This document shows positions 55,517-64,000 of a stretch of DNA of 64,000 nt, piece after piece. The DNA comes from Candidatus Hodarchaeota archaeon (GTDB lineage: Archaea > Asgardarchaeota > Heimdallarchaeia > Hodarchaeales > Hodarchaeaceae), in assembly GCA_016839815.1 (NCBI GenBank), contig JAEOTM010000047.1, positions 47,620 through 111,619 of the forward strand. Direction: 5' to 3'. Position 1 is the stretch's first letter, and every line of letters begins with the position of its first letter. Under the pieces are notes generated by a model. The model was not told where the DNA came from and did no database searches. It saw only the letters and a list, made by a program, of their open reading frames with translations. The translations under genes and the position numbers were made by a program.

Positions 55517-56887
55517 TTAAAGAGACTTTTTCCTCCGAATAGTGATAACAAACACTCCAAGACCAAATATTGCAAGTAATGTTGACAATACTTCAAAACC
55601 AGGAGCGCCGTCATCTTCTCCTCGTGGATCAATGAAATCATCTGTTGTTGTGAGCCCTGCGCCTGCTGACCAAGAACCAACGACTTTGAGTTCACCTGAT
55701 TGGAATTGGAATATATCATATGATGCTTCCACTACATCTCCAACCGCTGAAAAAGTTTTATTTCCTGTAGCGCCTACAAAGGCCTTTCCTACATCAGCTA
55801 TTTCTGCATTAATCAACTCACCATCATAAGTCCCTGCAGCTTCAATTGCTAAGGCACCTACAAATAACGCATCATAGGCATAATCCGCGAAGATTTTTGG
55901 TTGTTTATCTGCACTTTGAGGACTTGCAATACCTAGATCAACGATAGTTCCTAGACTATCAATGAAATCACTGTATTTACCTTCTCCGGCCGCAAATACG
56001 TGAGGTTTTGTACCTGCGACAAGTTCTGAATCATTTTCAATTGTTGCTGTTGTCTCTTCTGGATCTAGTAGGGTTTCATCAGCTATACCATCTGTACCGA
56101 ATACTGGGAGGTCAACTCCACCTTCTCTAAGATCAGTAATGAAGTTTCCACCATCAGTAATATAGGCGATTAAGACAACTGCTTCTGCTTCAGTTTGCTG
56201 TTTAATACTGGTTACTGTAGCTCCGAAATCAGTTGTTCCTGGTGCATAGCTTATTTGATCTAGTACTTCACCACCTAAAGCAGTGAATTCAGCATTTACA
56301 CCATCTCCGAAACCTGTACCATAGTCATCACCACGATGAACAACGACTATCTTAGCGAAGTCGAGTTCATTTAGGAGATTTGCCATAGCGAGAGATTGAA
56401 GGGCATCAGTGGGAACTGTTCTCCAGAAATAGTCATAGGTAGCATTGGATAGGAATGCACCTGTAGAGGCATAAGAGATTTGAGCAATATGATCATCTTT
56501 TGCTCGTTCTGCCACAGCTTTAGATGCAGAGGAACCGGCAGCACCAATGATAAGCTCAACCCCTGCTGCTTTTACTGTTTCATAGGCGGTAATTGCAGCT
56601 GTTTCTTCTGCTTTCGAATCTTGGAGATTCAATGTTACATTGAAACTGAAATCAGCCGAATTATTTATTTCATAGGCAGCTGCCAATATTCCATCGACAA
56701 TACCTAATCCTAACGCCTCCAACTCTCCTGTGATAGGTGCGAGGACACCTACTTCAAGAACAGCTGCGAGGGCATCTGGTTCGGCCTTAGCTACAACAGC
56801 GACAGGCCGAGCTTGGACGGTAGACAAGCCTATAACCCCAATGAGAAGACTTGCTAATCCAAATGTGTATACGAATTTTTTATTCAT
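55517..56887 (-). CDS. livJ: Branched-chain amino acid-binding protein LivJ/K, C-terminally anchored
   Basis: 456 residues. N-terminal Sec signal (about 5-25) ending near VQARPVAVV without a lipobox. The type I periplasmic-binding fold follows: VGVLAPITGELEALGLGIVDGILAAAYEINN, then ELIIGAAGSSASKAVAE, HRGDDYGTGFGDGV and FADYAYDALFVGALAIEAAG. The last 25 residues form a membrane helix followed by RRKKSL, so the protein is held at the surface, as is common in archaea, instead of by a lipid. An AAGGAG ribosome binding site lies before the start. It is the first gene of the liv operon. Confidence 0.85.
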   Translation of the reverse strand: MNKKFVYTFGLASLLIGVIGLSTVQARPVAVVAKAEPDALAAVLEVGVLAPITGELEALGLGIVDGILAAAYEINNSADFSFNVTLNLQDSKAEETAAITAYETVKAAGVELIIGAAGSSASKAVAERAKDDHIAQISYASTGAFLSNATYDYFWRTVPTDALQSLAMANLLNELDFAKIVVVHRGDDYGTGFGDGVNAEFTALGGEVLDQISYAPGTTDFGATVTSIKQQTEAEAVVLIAYITDGGNFITDLREGGVDLPVFGTDGIADETLLDPEETTATIENDSELVAGTKPHVFAAGEGKYSDFIDSLGTIVDLGIASPQSADKQPKIFADYAYDALFVGALAIEAAGTYDGELINAEIADVGKAFVGATGNKTFSAVGDVVEASYDIFQFQSGELKVVGSWSAGAGLTTTDDFIDPRGEDDGAPGFEVLSTLLAIFGLGVFVITIRRKKSL

Positions 56888-57357
56888 TTTCCTAACTCCT
56901 TCATTAAACTTAATAATGAAGACACTTTCTCTATATTAATGTTAAGATCGTTTTTTGACCAATTTCTCTGAGATAACCCTTTTCGTAGATACTCAGAAAA
57001 ATCCTTTAGACATTCGTGAAAACAATAAAATTGTCTTATATCTTCCACAGATAATCAACAAAGATCTAACCCCCATTTCGGTTCACCAAAATGGTTTACA
57101 TGAGTCAGATCTAAGGATTACCACTGGCATTAACACATATGCCAGTGAAAAATATACGCACTAATAAAGTTATCAGAAAATCCTAATCGACTCATTAACA
57201 TCTAGTTAACACCCCACAAAAATATATCTTATAAGCCTTGTTTATATTGCAATTACATTTTCACAATATGGATGAAGGGGTTATTCTAAAAGTAGAGAAC
57301 TAATTTTGATTTCCGAAGAATTGCAAATAGTATTGTTAGATTATCTATTTACTAAGG
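56888..57357. other. Intergenic region upstream of the liv operon
   Basis: 470 bases between livJ and a membrane-protein gene that both read leftwards. An A/T-rich box around 56930-56942 (attaatata on the reverse strand) lies about 45 bases upstream of livJ and is the candidate promoter. A strong inverted repeat at 57122-57147 is listed separately. A 69-codon open frame on the plus strand (56955-57164) has no ribosome binding site and no recognisable motif. Confidence 0.5.
57122..57147. repeat. Perfect nine-base inverted repeat in the liv upstream region
   Basis: CACTGGCAT (57122-57130) and ATGCCAGTG (57139-57147) with an eight-base loop, 235 bases upstream of the livJ start and downstream of no plus-strand gene. 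It could be an operator, a terminator for a short transcript, or an RNA hairpin. Confidence 0.5.
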
Positions 57358-58179
57358 TTAATTCTCATATTTTTCTCGATAGTGACTGGCTGCGGTTACA
57401 GCTTTCGAGGTATCAACATTAATCCGTTTTTGCCACCAGAAAGTGTCTATCGCATAAAAGGTAATTGCAAGGAGGAAAAAGAAAAACGTCACAAAATCAA
57501 CTGGTTGCTTAACAAGTAAATCATAAATTAGCTTTGCAGCTAGAATTATTAATGAATAACCAAATGAAAGAAAAATATAACTCAATGTATCAATATACAA
57601 CCAATTCTTAATCCAATTGACCCCAGCAAATTCGATATACGACCCCACAAAAATCGCAATAAAGAGTAGGCCTAGTTCATCCGCAGAATAGAAGGCAAGG
57701 AATGCACAAATGGCTCTCAAATAGAGGAAATATTGGTCTCTCCGTGTTTCACCAAACTTGGCTTCAAATATAATCATAGGGATAATCAAGAGGATTCCAG
57801 GGAGAAAGAACTGATTTAAAGGAGCTTCTACAATCCTGCTAATGGATAGAGTAAAGATACTTACCATTCCCCAAGCGAATCCAACATAGTAAGAATGACC
57901 AAAAGTCGGATCCCATGGATGATATTTCCATTTATTCGAACTCACACCCCAATAATCTGTTATATAGCCAATAATTAGACCAAACCAAAAATAAAACCAG
58001 AGTTGCAATGCTGGTTCGAAAACTACTTCGTAGAGAACCATATATAATATCCCTAACCCCAAACAAATCCAATCATTTCGTGTTTTATTATTTAACCAAA
58101 GAACAAATGGAACACCGAACAAGAAAAAACCTAAATCCCATAAGGGTATTAAGGGTTCAAATTCTTCTGGTAGCAACAT
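57358..58179 (-). CDS. Polytopic membrane protein, unknown function
   Basis: 273 residues with about eight hydrophobic helices and few charged residues between them. A loop with WGVSSNKWKYHPWDPTFGHSYYVGF and another with KFGETRRDQYFLYLR are the only motifs. I do not recognise a family. It is 235 bases upstream of the thioredoxin gene, in divergent orientation. No operon partner. Confidence 0.55.
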   Translation of the reverse strand: MLLPEEFEPLIPLWDLGFFLFGVPFVLWLNNKTRNDWICLGLGILYMVLYEVVFEPALQLWFYFWFGLIIGYITDYWGVSSNKWKYHPWDPTFGHSYYVGFAWGMVSIFTLSISRIVEAPLNQFFLPGILLIIPMIIFEAKFGETRRDQYFLYLRAICAFLAFYSADELGLLFIAIFVGSYIEFAGVNWIKNWLYIDTLSYIFLSFGYSLIILAAKLIYDLLVKQPVDFVTFFFFLLAITFYAIDTFWWQKRINVDTSKAVTAASHYREKYEN

Positions 58180-58433
58180 AAGTATATCTCTCTTAGAATT
58201 TAATTGTGAAACGAACAGTAGTCTTGCTTTCTGGAAAGAAATAATTACAAACTATCCAGTATTTCACCATTTAGAACAGAGATTTTTATTTCTATCGTGG
58301 TTCCGCCAGAAATTGAACCGATATGTATAAGCTTTGGCAAAAACCTTTCCAACTTCGTAGGAGAATTTTTATTGATAAGCCTGATTTTCTTCCCATTGAG
58401 ACAATAATTCTCAAATAAACCTAGATGTTGCTT

Positions 58434-58769
58434 ATGGTATCTATCATTAGTGAGGAAGAGTTTGCTGACAAGATTAAGTCAAATCTTGCAACCAATAATC
58501 CCCGTCCCTTAGTTGTTGACTGTTTCACTGATTGGTGCCCTCCTTGTAAAGCCTCTGCACCTGTGTATGAGTCATTAAGTAAGAAGTATACAGAGGCAGA
58601 TTTTGTGAAAATCAATGTGGATGAAAATCCTGGTGTAGCTCACAAATTAAAGGTTCAAGGAGTTCCTACTTTCGCAATACTTAGGGGAAATAAACTTATT
58701 GCTAAAATAGTCGGAGCAGACATGCGGAAAGTGGAAAGTAAAATTCAAGAGGCCATTAAAACATCATAG
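58434..58769 (+). CDS. Thioredoxin
   Basis: 111 residues from ATG 58434; ATG 58425 is the alternative (three more residues). The active site is WCPPC in CFTDWCPPCKASAPVYESLS (about residues 31-46), a CPPC version of the usual CGPC, with cis-proline GVPTFAI. It reduces disulfides in the cytosol. CPPC sites tend to have a raised redox potential relative to CGPC. It stands before the dnaJ-like gene, 124 bases away. Confidence 0.85.
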   Translation: MVSIISEEEFADKIKSNLATNNPRPLVVDCFTDWCPPCKASAPVYESLSKKYTEADFVKINVDENPGVAHKLKVQGVPTFAILRGNKLIAKIVGADMRKVESKIQEAIKTS

Positions 58770-58893
58770 AATATTTTTAGAATTATTTCTGACAAATCGG
58801 GGGAAAATAGACTATCTCTTTGAAATCAAGTTCCGCTTCATTATATTTTAATTTGTAGTAACCGTCTGCCTTAATCGGTAGCGAGTTTCGATT

Positions 58894-59769
58894 ATGTCAT
58901 CTACTGATTACTACAAATCACTGGGCGTCTCAAAGAATGCTTCTAAGAGCGAATTAAAAAAAGCTTATCGTAAACTAGCCTTAAAGTATCATCCTGATAG
59001 AGCCGCAAAAAGTGGAATAGATCCGAAAAAGGCTGAAGAGAAATTTAAGGAAATTTCCGAAGCTTACTCAGTGTTATCGGATGATAAAAAACGCCAACAA
59101 TATGATCAATTTGGTTCTGATTATTTTTCCCAATTTCGTGGGCAGGGTGGATTCCGTTCTTCAATTGATCCCTTTGAAATATTCTCTCAGTTTTTTGGGG
59201 GATCTCAGGGGGGATTTTCTTTTCAAAACATGGGAGGTTCTCCATTCTCAAGCTTTCAAAGTCAACCTCGTCCTCAAAAAGGCTCAGATATCCAAATTCC
59301 ATTTAAAGTGACCACTTCTGAGCTTGCGATTGAGGGTTCGATTTTAAAGAAAGTTATTAGCCTCAAAAGGCGATTTTCGGATGGAACAGAAAAGGTTGAA
59401 AAGATTCGGATTCCAATCCCAAAATCTGTTAAAGATGGAAAAACGTTAAGAATTCCATCAAAAGGAAATCTTGGGAAAAACAGAGGACCTAGTGGGGATT
59501 TATTGGTGAAAATCTCACTCATTGATGATATTTTAGCTGTTCCAATTTCAGTTTTTCTAGCAATTCGTGGATCAGAAGGAATGAAGATTAAATCTCCTTC
59601 AGGAGATAGTCTAAGTGGAAAAATTCCTGAAAATACTCGAGAAGGTGATTTGTTGGATTTTACATCTGATCTTGGAACTGTAAAGAAAATTCGTGTGGTT
59701 TATCGATATCCTTCTAAGCTATCTGATAAACAGAAGGCTTTATTAAACGAATTATATGAAACTCAATAA
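58894..59769 (+). CDS. DnaJ-type co-chaperone without zinc fingers
   Basis: 291 residues. J domain at residues 4-70 with KYHPDR (the HPD motif) and [18 protein letters not shown] Gly/Phe/Gln-rich linker (about 75-125) with [24 protein letters not shown] follows, then the C-terminal substrate-binding domain directly, with no CxxCxGxG repeats (type II, CbpA-like). It stimulates DnaK ATPase. No dnaK or grpE is in the window. A separate membrane protein at 11152 carries the zinc repeats that this protein lacks. Confidence 0.85.
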   Translation: MSSTDYYKSLGVSKNASKSELKKAYRKLALKYHPDRAAKSGIDPKKAEEKFKEISEAYSVLSDDKKRQQYDQFGSDYFSQFRGQGGFRSSIDPFEIFSQFFGGSQGGFSFQNMGGSPFSSFQSQPRPQKGSDIQIPFKVTTSELAIEGSILKKVISLKRRFSDGTEKVEKIRIPIPKSVKDGKTLRIPSKGNLGKNRGPSGDLLVKISLIDDILAVPISVFLAIRGSEGMKIKSPSGDSLSGKIPENTREGDLLDFTSDLGTVKKIRVVYRYPSKLSDKQKALLNELYETQ

Positions 59770-59790
59770 TCAATCGAAATTTCAACTCCC

Positions 59791-60132
59791 CTAAACTTTC
59801 AGATTCTGTTGTTGCTGCTTCAGACGAATATTTACTATTGTTTTTTTCCCAAGTCTAGTTAGAAGGTTATCAAATCCTTCTTTGAATACTTCATCTACTG
59901 TATATTGATACGCTGGCTTTAAATGATGAGAAATGTTTTCTCCAAGAAATAGTAGGACAAACTTAACTGTATAAATTCCAAATTCAGTCGTGATTGATTT
60001 AGTTATTATTCCCACTGATATCTCAGTTGAATCACTTATACTCTTCTCACAATACTTCTGGAAATAAGGCCATTGAGTGAACTGACCCATTACAGAAAAT
60101 TTTACTACAATCTGCTTCATATCTTTAAGCAC
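59791..60132 (-). CDS. Hypothetical protein with glutamine-rich tail
   Basis: 113 residues from ATG 60132, or 109 from ATG 60120 (MKQIVVKF). Three regular beta strands, a helix and a C-terminal LKQQQQNLKV. The alternating sheet/helix plan could be a small dimeric alpha/beta fold; I do not recognise it. It is convergent with the dnaJ-like gene and divergent from the 516-residue gene. Confidence 0.45.
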   Translation of the reverse strand: MLKDMKQIVVKFSVMGQFTQWPYFQKYCEKSISDSTEISVGIITKSITTEFGIYTVKFVLLFLGENISHHLKPAYQYTVDEVFKEGFDNLLTRLGKKTIVNIRLKQQQQNLKV

Positions 60133-60324
60133 TACATAATTTTTGATGTGTTAAAAAGGTATATTCTTAAAAATGATTTGATTTATCATAATTTATCTCT
60201 GATATTTCACATCGTCTAGAATTTATCAGAAGCACACAGGCCTAGGAGTTTATAACCAGAAGTAAAGCTATAATTTTACCCTCTATAATCTTGAATGTAC
60301 TTGATATTCTAATAAATTGGTAGA

Positions 60325-61875
60325 GTGATGCCCCCCATGACATATCGGCGTGAGACATGGAATCGTTTTTTACATACTATCCTTGAAAGAATCCCACCAC
60401 TCATAAGTTCCTATTCGGTCTCTGATCGAGAACTGATTAACTCTGTTTTTGATATACTCGCTGAAGGAAGAGTGAGTACACAAGAGGAACGGAGTAAATT
60501 TCTTATTAATATGGACAATTTTGTAAAAAAAACCATTGATGCCATTGAATACTTCAATATTCCGTTTTTATGGTTTGCAAATACGTTTTTTCTCAACGCT
60601 CAACGTTTATTGGTTGAAGCAAGCTTTCATGCGGATGACTTCATACAGTATCTCGTAAAGGTTTTACGGGGTGATCCACACACTCAAGGATTTTTTCAAC
60701 TCCTACAAAACAACACACCATTGAAGGATCTAATGTGGGAAGCTTTACAGTATTACTGTAACGAAATACATGACCCGTTAACAGAGATCCAGATGAAAAT
60801 TCTTGAGGTTATTTACTCAATGGTAAATTCAGATCCCCTACGAGCAATGGATCAGCATTACTTAACTCGAGAGATTGCCAAATCAGTTCAAGTTACAAAA
60901 CAATTTCGAGGGTTACATCATTTATTTTCACGTCTTGATGCACGGTGGGGTGTATGGATGTTTTCGGAGGCTTTTGGGATCAGTATGTTACTTTTTAAGC
61001 TTACACTATCCAAAGGTCAAAAAATAGCGGCTCATCTTGATTTCCTGTCCCAAACTAACGCTGTCCTTCAGATGAGTAATGTATATTGTAACCCTGAGGA
61101 TCCAGATGAATTTTTTGGTTTTCTTTATGTTCCAAATGAAACCGTCTCTCATCTAACTACATATCTTGAAAATAAACTCGCTCTGGGGGAGTTTAACAAT
61201 CTTTTAATTGAAAGAGTTATTGGTACTCAAGCGGGTTCTTCTTTAGTTTTGTATACTGCAGATAATGGATGGGAAGATGTCTATGTTCCTATCGAATTTA
61301 AAGATACTATCGAAAGCAGAAGACAGATCGAGATTAATGATCGACATTCAAGATTAGGATGTATCACTCCTCAATTATCTAATCGAATAAACTATAAGGT
61401 ATTAGAGTCTCCCGAACGAGCTATTCGAGTATATATCAAGACATCCAAAGCATTTTCATTTGGGAATCTACCAATAAAACTTGGAACGGACTATCATAAT
61501 TCAGTTTTCTCACAAGCTGATTTAGCTCTCTTAGCAAAATTCTTTGCCAAGAGAATAGCTGGACCCACTTTTACCGTTAGAAATGTACTCAATGAATTTT
61601 CATTAGATATGTACTGGATTGAGATTCCATCCAAATGGGAATGTACAGCCCCTACTTTTCTAACATTATTACCTTGGGCTTCAGTTCTTTCTTCACAAAA
61701 TAGATCTATTCTGATTGCTCCCCTCTCTGTAAATCTTCTAAACTGGATTAAGAAAAAACTCTCTTGGAATACTCTTCAAATACGTACAGTTTTTCGGGCT
61801 AAAGTATTACAAGAAGAATGGTATGATTTTCAGAAAGGAAGATGGAAAATTCCACCATTTTTACAGGCAAATTAA
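60325..61875 (+). CDS. Large protein of unknown function
   Basis: 516 residues from ATG 60325 or 60337, soluble, no signal and no metal or nucleotide motifs. The first 250 residues are mostly helical (HTILERIPPLISSY, NMDNFVKKTIDAIEYF, LFSRLDARWGVWMF). The second half alternates strands and helices and ends with a basic GRWKIPPFLQAN. I know no family. It is upstream of the small protein/GTPase/phosphoesterase row but separated by 129 bases. Confidence 0.5.
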   Translation: MMPPMTYRRETWNRFLHTILERIPPLISSYSVSDRELINSVFDILAEGRVSTQEERSKFLINMDNFVKKTIDAIEYFNIPFLWFANTFFLNAQRLLVEASFHADDFIQYLVKVLRGDPHTQGFFQLLQNNTPLKDLMWEALQYYCNEIHDPLTEIQMKILEVIYSMVNSDPLRAMDQHYLTREIAKSVQVTKQFRGLHHLFSRLDARWGVWMFSEAFGISMLLFKLTLSKGQKIAAHLDFLSQTNAVLQMSNVYCNPEDPDEFFGFLYVPNETVSHLTTYLENKLALGEFNNLLIERVIGTQAGSSLVLYTADNGWEDVYVPIEFKDTIESRRQIEINDRHSRLGCITPQLSNRINYKVLESPERAIRVYIKTSKAFSFGNLPIKLGTDYHNSVFSQADLALLAKFFAKRIAGPTFTVRNVLNEFSLDMYWIEIPSKWECTAPTFLTLLPWASVLSSQNRSILIAPLSVNLLNWIKKKLSWNTLQIRTVFRAKVLQEEWYDFQKGRWKIPPFLQAN

Positions 61876-61922
61876 TTAACTTTTGATCTGTATTTGTAAA
61901 GAAAAGCACCCCTTTTTTGAGA

Positions 61923-61933
61923 ATATTTTTATA
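61923..61933 (+). promoter_or_regulatory. TATA-like box of the GTPase operon
   Basis: atatttttata lies about 72-82 bases before the ATG at 62005. The preceding T-run (61911-61919, ccccttttttga) could end the upstream transcript. Confidence 0.45.
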
Positions 61934-62004
61934 GGAAAAGGGTAGTATCAATATAACAAAAAACTTTTACTTACTCTTATGATTTAACAGGAGCTACTTG
62001 AGAC

Positions 62005-62286
62005 ATGGTTAGATTAATATTTAAAAATCGAACGTTTTCGGAAGGTAGAGAGGAGTCTGGGGACGCTGTTTTAATTTTAGATGAAGCTACTCAGACAGGG
62101 AAATTGGAATACTCACCTGGTGTCGGACTTATTATGCGAAGAACCGCAAGAAGACAAGCAGAGAGTATCTGCAAATCAGGATTCCTACTAGGCAACGGAA
62201 AACGTATTGGAATTGGGTTTAAATTAGAGTCAGAGGAAGATACCATCGCCGATAGATTAACGCAGGTTGGCCATGAATATCGATAA
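62005..62286 (+). CDS. Small protein encoded before a Rab-like GTPase
   Basis: 93 residues. Central segment VLILDEATQTGKLEYSPGVGLIMRRTARRQAESICKSGF and a final GKRIGIGFKLE look like a compact alpha/beta fold, basic in the middle. I do not recognise a family. It is separated by 12 bases from the GTPase gene, so the two are probably made from one message. A role as effector or regulator of the GTPase is inferred from position only. Confidence 0.55.
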   Translation: MVRLIFKNRTFSEGREESGDAVLILDEATQTGKLEYSPGVGLIMRRTARRQAESICKSGFLLGNGKRIGIGFKLESEEDTIADRLTQVGHEYR

Positions 62287-62298
62287 TTTGGTAGCCAA

Positions 62299-62838
62299 AT
62301 GTCTACTGGTGATACATTTAAAGTTGTAATCTGCGGAGATTTTGCCGTAGGTAAAACTACATTTGTAAGATCATTCCTAGATGAAGATCAAGTCCTTCTA
62401 GAGGGCTATAAGCCGACAATGGGTGTCGATATAGGTCGAAAAAAATTTAAATTAGATGAAAAAGTTCTTACCTTCCAAATTTGGGATCTTTCTGGGCAAC
62501 AATCATTTAAATCGATTCGTCCGCAATTTTACAGTCGGACAGATGGAGTAATTCTTGTCTTCGATATTACACGACAACAATCATTTTCTAACTTATCTTT
62601 ATGGCTCGAGGAAATTTTTAATAAGACAAATAGAATTCCTATTGTATTAGTGGGAAATAAACTCGATTTAATAAGTACTACTGATGATATTGTCTCTTTC
62701 CAAGATGCTGAGGAATATGCTAACCACATTTCCTCTTTAACAGGAATAGACACTCCGTATATTCAGGTTTCTGCCATCACAAGACAAAATAATATGGATC
62801 CTTTCATTTCCTTAGGGAAGTTACTTATCGAGAAATAA
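62299..62838 (+). CDS. Rab/Ras-like small GTPase
   Basis: 179 residues. All G motifs are seen: GDFAVGKTT (residues 13-21), the effector threonine in KPTMGVDIG, WDLSGQQSFKSIRPQFY (DxxG with Gln), VGNKLDL and SAITR. Length and order are those of Rab/Ras proteins, and the sequence resembles the eukaryotic-like GTPases of Asgard archaea. No C-terminal cysteine for prenylation. Unlike the divergent GTPase at 30936, its switch II is intact, so hydrolysis should be normal. It is the middle gene of the row with a small protein and a metallophosphoesterase. Confidence 0.85.
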   Translation: MSTGDTFKVVICGDFAVGKTTFVRSFLDEDQVLLEGYKPTMGVDIGRKKFKLDEKVLTFQIWDLSGQQSFKSIRPQFYSRTDGVILVFDITRQQSFSNLSLWLEEIFNKTNRIPIVLVGNKLDLISTTDDIVSFQDAEEYANHISSLTGIDTPYIQVSAITRQNNMDPFISLGKLLIEK

Positions 62839-62857
62839 CTATTGTTTCTGAAAGAAG

Positions 62858-63775
62858 GTGAAGGTTTTTCGAATATTAGCGCTAACAGACATTCATGGAA
62901 ATATTAAAGCCACTAGTGCATTAATCGACCATTTAAAAACACAAGACGTTAATTTCGACTTGATGATAATTTCTGGAGATTTACCTGCCACAACACCATT
63001 GAGTGTCATGGCACAGTACATGCTAAAACATCCACTTAGCGCTTTATCGAAAACAAAGTATACTCACTGGGTTTATAAGGGTACGGGGAGGAAAAAGTTC
63101 GTATCTAAGCAAATATCCTCTATAAAGGATATTCTTGGTCTTCTGTCGACTCTTAATGTTCCCATCATCTACATTCCTGGTAATGTGGAAAGTTTGGAGG
63201 CAGTTGCGTATATTTCCAATTGGAATAAATCTAAAGTTCATATACTCGGTTCAGAACCTTATATAGAAGGAGAAGTACAATTCATAGGAGTAGGGGGTGC
63301 TATTGTACCTCCTTTTTACTCTGAGCCACTATGTGATCATGAATATGAACGAATGGTATATGAAAAAAAGTGGGATCGTTCACTTGATAGTATTCTTCCC
63401 TCTATAAATAAAATCAGTAAGAAAGCTAATATCCTTGTAACTCATGAACCTCCTTATTTTGAAGTCGAGTTTAATGATGGTAAAATTATTCAAGGGGGAT
63501 CTCAAAAAGTATCTGAAATAATCGATTTGATAAAACCAGAAATAGTGATTTTCGGCCATTATCATGAGTTTTCTTTAAGTATTAAAGTCGGAGAAGTAAC
63601 TTATGTGAATCCTGGACCATTAGCTTGCTATTATTACTCAACCATCGAATTTACGCCAGAAAAAGCTCAAGTTTTCCTTAATAAGTTACCTTCAGCGAAG
63701 TTTGATAGCATAAATAAGATATATTCAAAAAGAACAGCCAAGAACGTCCTTTATCGCTCGTTGAGGTTTGTCTAG
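62858..63775 (+). CDS. Cytosolic metallophosphoesterase
   Basis: 305 residues from a GTG near GAAGGTGAAGG. Motifs of the calcineurin-like fold are LALTDIHGN, ISGDLPA, IPGNVES, LVTHEPPYF and FGHYHEFS. The start of the first motif (TDIHGN) and the last (GHYHEFS) give the paired metal site. It has no signal, unlike the two surface phosphoesterases. YfcE/MJ0936-like nucleases and phosphodiesterases share these motifs. It is 19 bases after the Rab-like GTPase. Confidence 0.8.
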   Translation: MKVFRILALTDIHGNIKATSALIDHLKTQDVNFDLMIISGDLPATTPLSVMAQYMLKHPLSALSKTKYTHWVYKGTGRKKFVSKQISSIKDILGLLSTLNVPIIYIPGNVESLEAVAYISNWNKSKVHILGSEPYIEGEVQFIGVGGAIVPPFYSEPLCDHEYERMVYEKKWDRSLDSILPSINKISKKANILVTHEPPYFEVEFNDGKIIQGGSQKVSEIIDLIKPEIVIFGHYHEFSLSIKVGEVTYVNPGPLACYYYSTIEFTPEKAQVFLNKLPSAKFDSINKIYSKRTAKNVLYRSLRFV

Positions 63776-63777
63776 AT

Positions 63778-64000
63778 ATGACTATGCTCCAAAATCCTTT
63801 TGAAAACTTTATCTCCACTCTTATGGATGACTTAGGACTCTTATTTTCGAATCCTATAGAGTTTTTTGACACGTATTTCTTCTCTGCACCAGGATACAAC
63901 CTTTATAATACGATTGTATACACTTCCATAGGTATCCTTGCAATCTTACTTGTCGGAAAGATCATTGTTCGTTTAAACAAATGGGGAACTCAACGCTGGG
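63778..64000 (+). CDS. DUF63-like membrane protein, N-terminal part
   Basis: Cut by the right edge after 74 codons. The N-terminus has a soluble segment, then GYNLYNTIVYTSIGILAILLVGKIIVRLNKWG, a hydrophobic helix. The YN...NT(I/L)(V/T)Y pattern before the first helix resembles the archaeal DUF63 membrane family. The ATG lies two bases after the stop of the phosphoesterase, so it continues the same operon. Function unknown; the remainder is outside the window. Confidence 0.55.
   Translation, partial: MTMLQNPFENFISTLMDDLGLLFSNPIEFFDTYFFSAPGYNLYNTIVYTSIGILAILLVGKIIVRLNKWGTQRW

Noticed and set aside
55393..55719. 108-codon reverse frame between livH and livJ
   Set aside because: Overlaps the C-terminal part of livJ in another frame; low-complexity composition.
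56955..57164. 69-codon frame in the liv upstream region
   Set aside because: No ribosome binding site and no recognisable motif; it includes the inverted repeat at 57122-57147.
1..64000. Search for tRNA, rRNA and CRISPR repeats
   Set aside because: I read the intergenic regions for cloverleaf-like stems and regularly spaced repeats and saw none that I could support; a covariance-model search would be decisive.

Overview
The window is archaeal. It carries an archaeal/eukaryotic-type tyrosyl-tRNA synthetase, AMP phosphorylase, a UbiA enzyme of the digeranylgeranylglyceryl-phosphate-synthase type, TATA-like boxes at the usual distance from starts, GGTGA/GGAG ribosome binding sites and a DUF63-like membrane protein. 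A Ras/Rab-like small GTPase with all G motifs, a second divergent GTPase and surface proteins held by C-terminal membrane anchors point to an Asgard (Promethearchaeota) genome, perhaps of Heimdall-like affinity. That placement is inference. The DNA is AT-rich. I found no rRNA, tRNA, CRISPR array or insertion sequence.

Layout. 1-13 kb: TyrRS (cut by the edge), a hexapeptide acyltransferase, a secreted M14 carboxypeptidase, a kinase-like protein, an MBL/unknown/GH130 operon, a UbiA-aminotransferase-HAD operon, two paralogous ribbon-helix-helix-like genes behind a repeat-rich promoter, a membrane protein with DnaJ-type zinc repeats, and a bactofilin-like protein. 13-24 kb: a second UbiA, 4-hydroxybutyryl-CoA dehydratase, a DsrE-like protein, a HypD-like glycyl radical enzyme with its activase, and a tandemly duplicated pair of surface proteins (metallophosphoesterase plus sulfite-oxidase-fold molybdoenzyme). 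24-30 kb: ferritin-like protein, Nudix, a membrane protein with a kinase-like tail, GNAT, and a HerA-like ATPase with zinc fingers. 30-38 kb: a C45-family pseudogene, then a row of GTPase, winged-helix protein, amidohydrolase, GCS2-type carboxylate-amine ligase with a long extension, and a Cdc48-N/VWA fusion. 38-50 kb: AMP phosphorylase and Toprim, an orphan adenine methyltransferase, two unrelated threonine dehydrogenases in one operon, a GPH-type transporter, glucan phosphorylase and ATP-type phosphofructokinase. 51-57 kb: a complete branched-chain amino acid ABC transporter. 57-64 kb: thioredoxin, a zinc-finger-less DnaJ, unknowns, and a small protein/Rab-like GTPase/phosphoesterase/DUF63 row.

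Together the metabolic genes suggest an anaerobic or microaerophilic heterotroph that takes up and ferments amino acids (Liv transporter, M14 peptidase, threonine dehydrogenases, probable hydroxyproline dehydratase, 4-hydroxybutyryl-CoA dehydratase). It also appears to store or use glucans (glucan phosphorylase, PfkA, GH130, GPH transporter). The best candidates for undescribed systems are the GTPase/winged-helix/amidohydrolase/GCS2 row with the neighbouring Cdc48-N/VWA protein, and the duplicated phosphoesterase-molybdoenzyme cassette.
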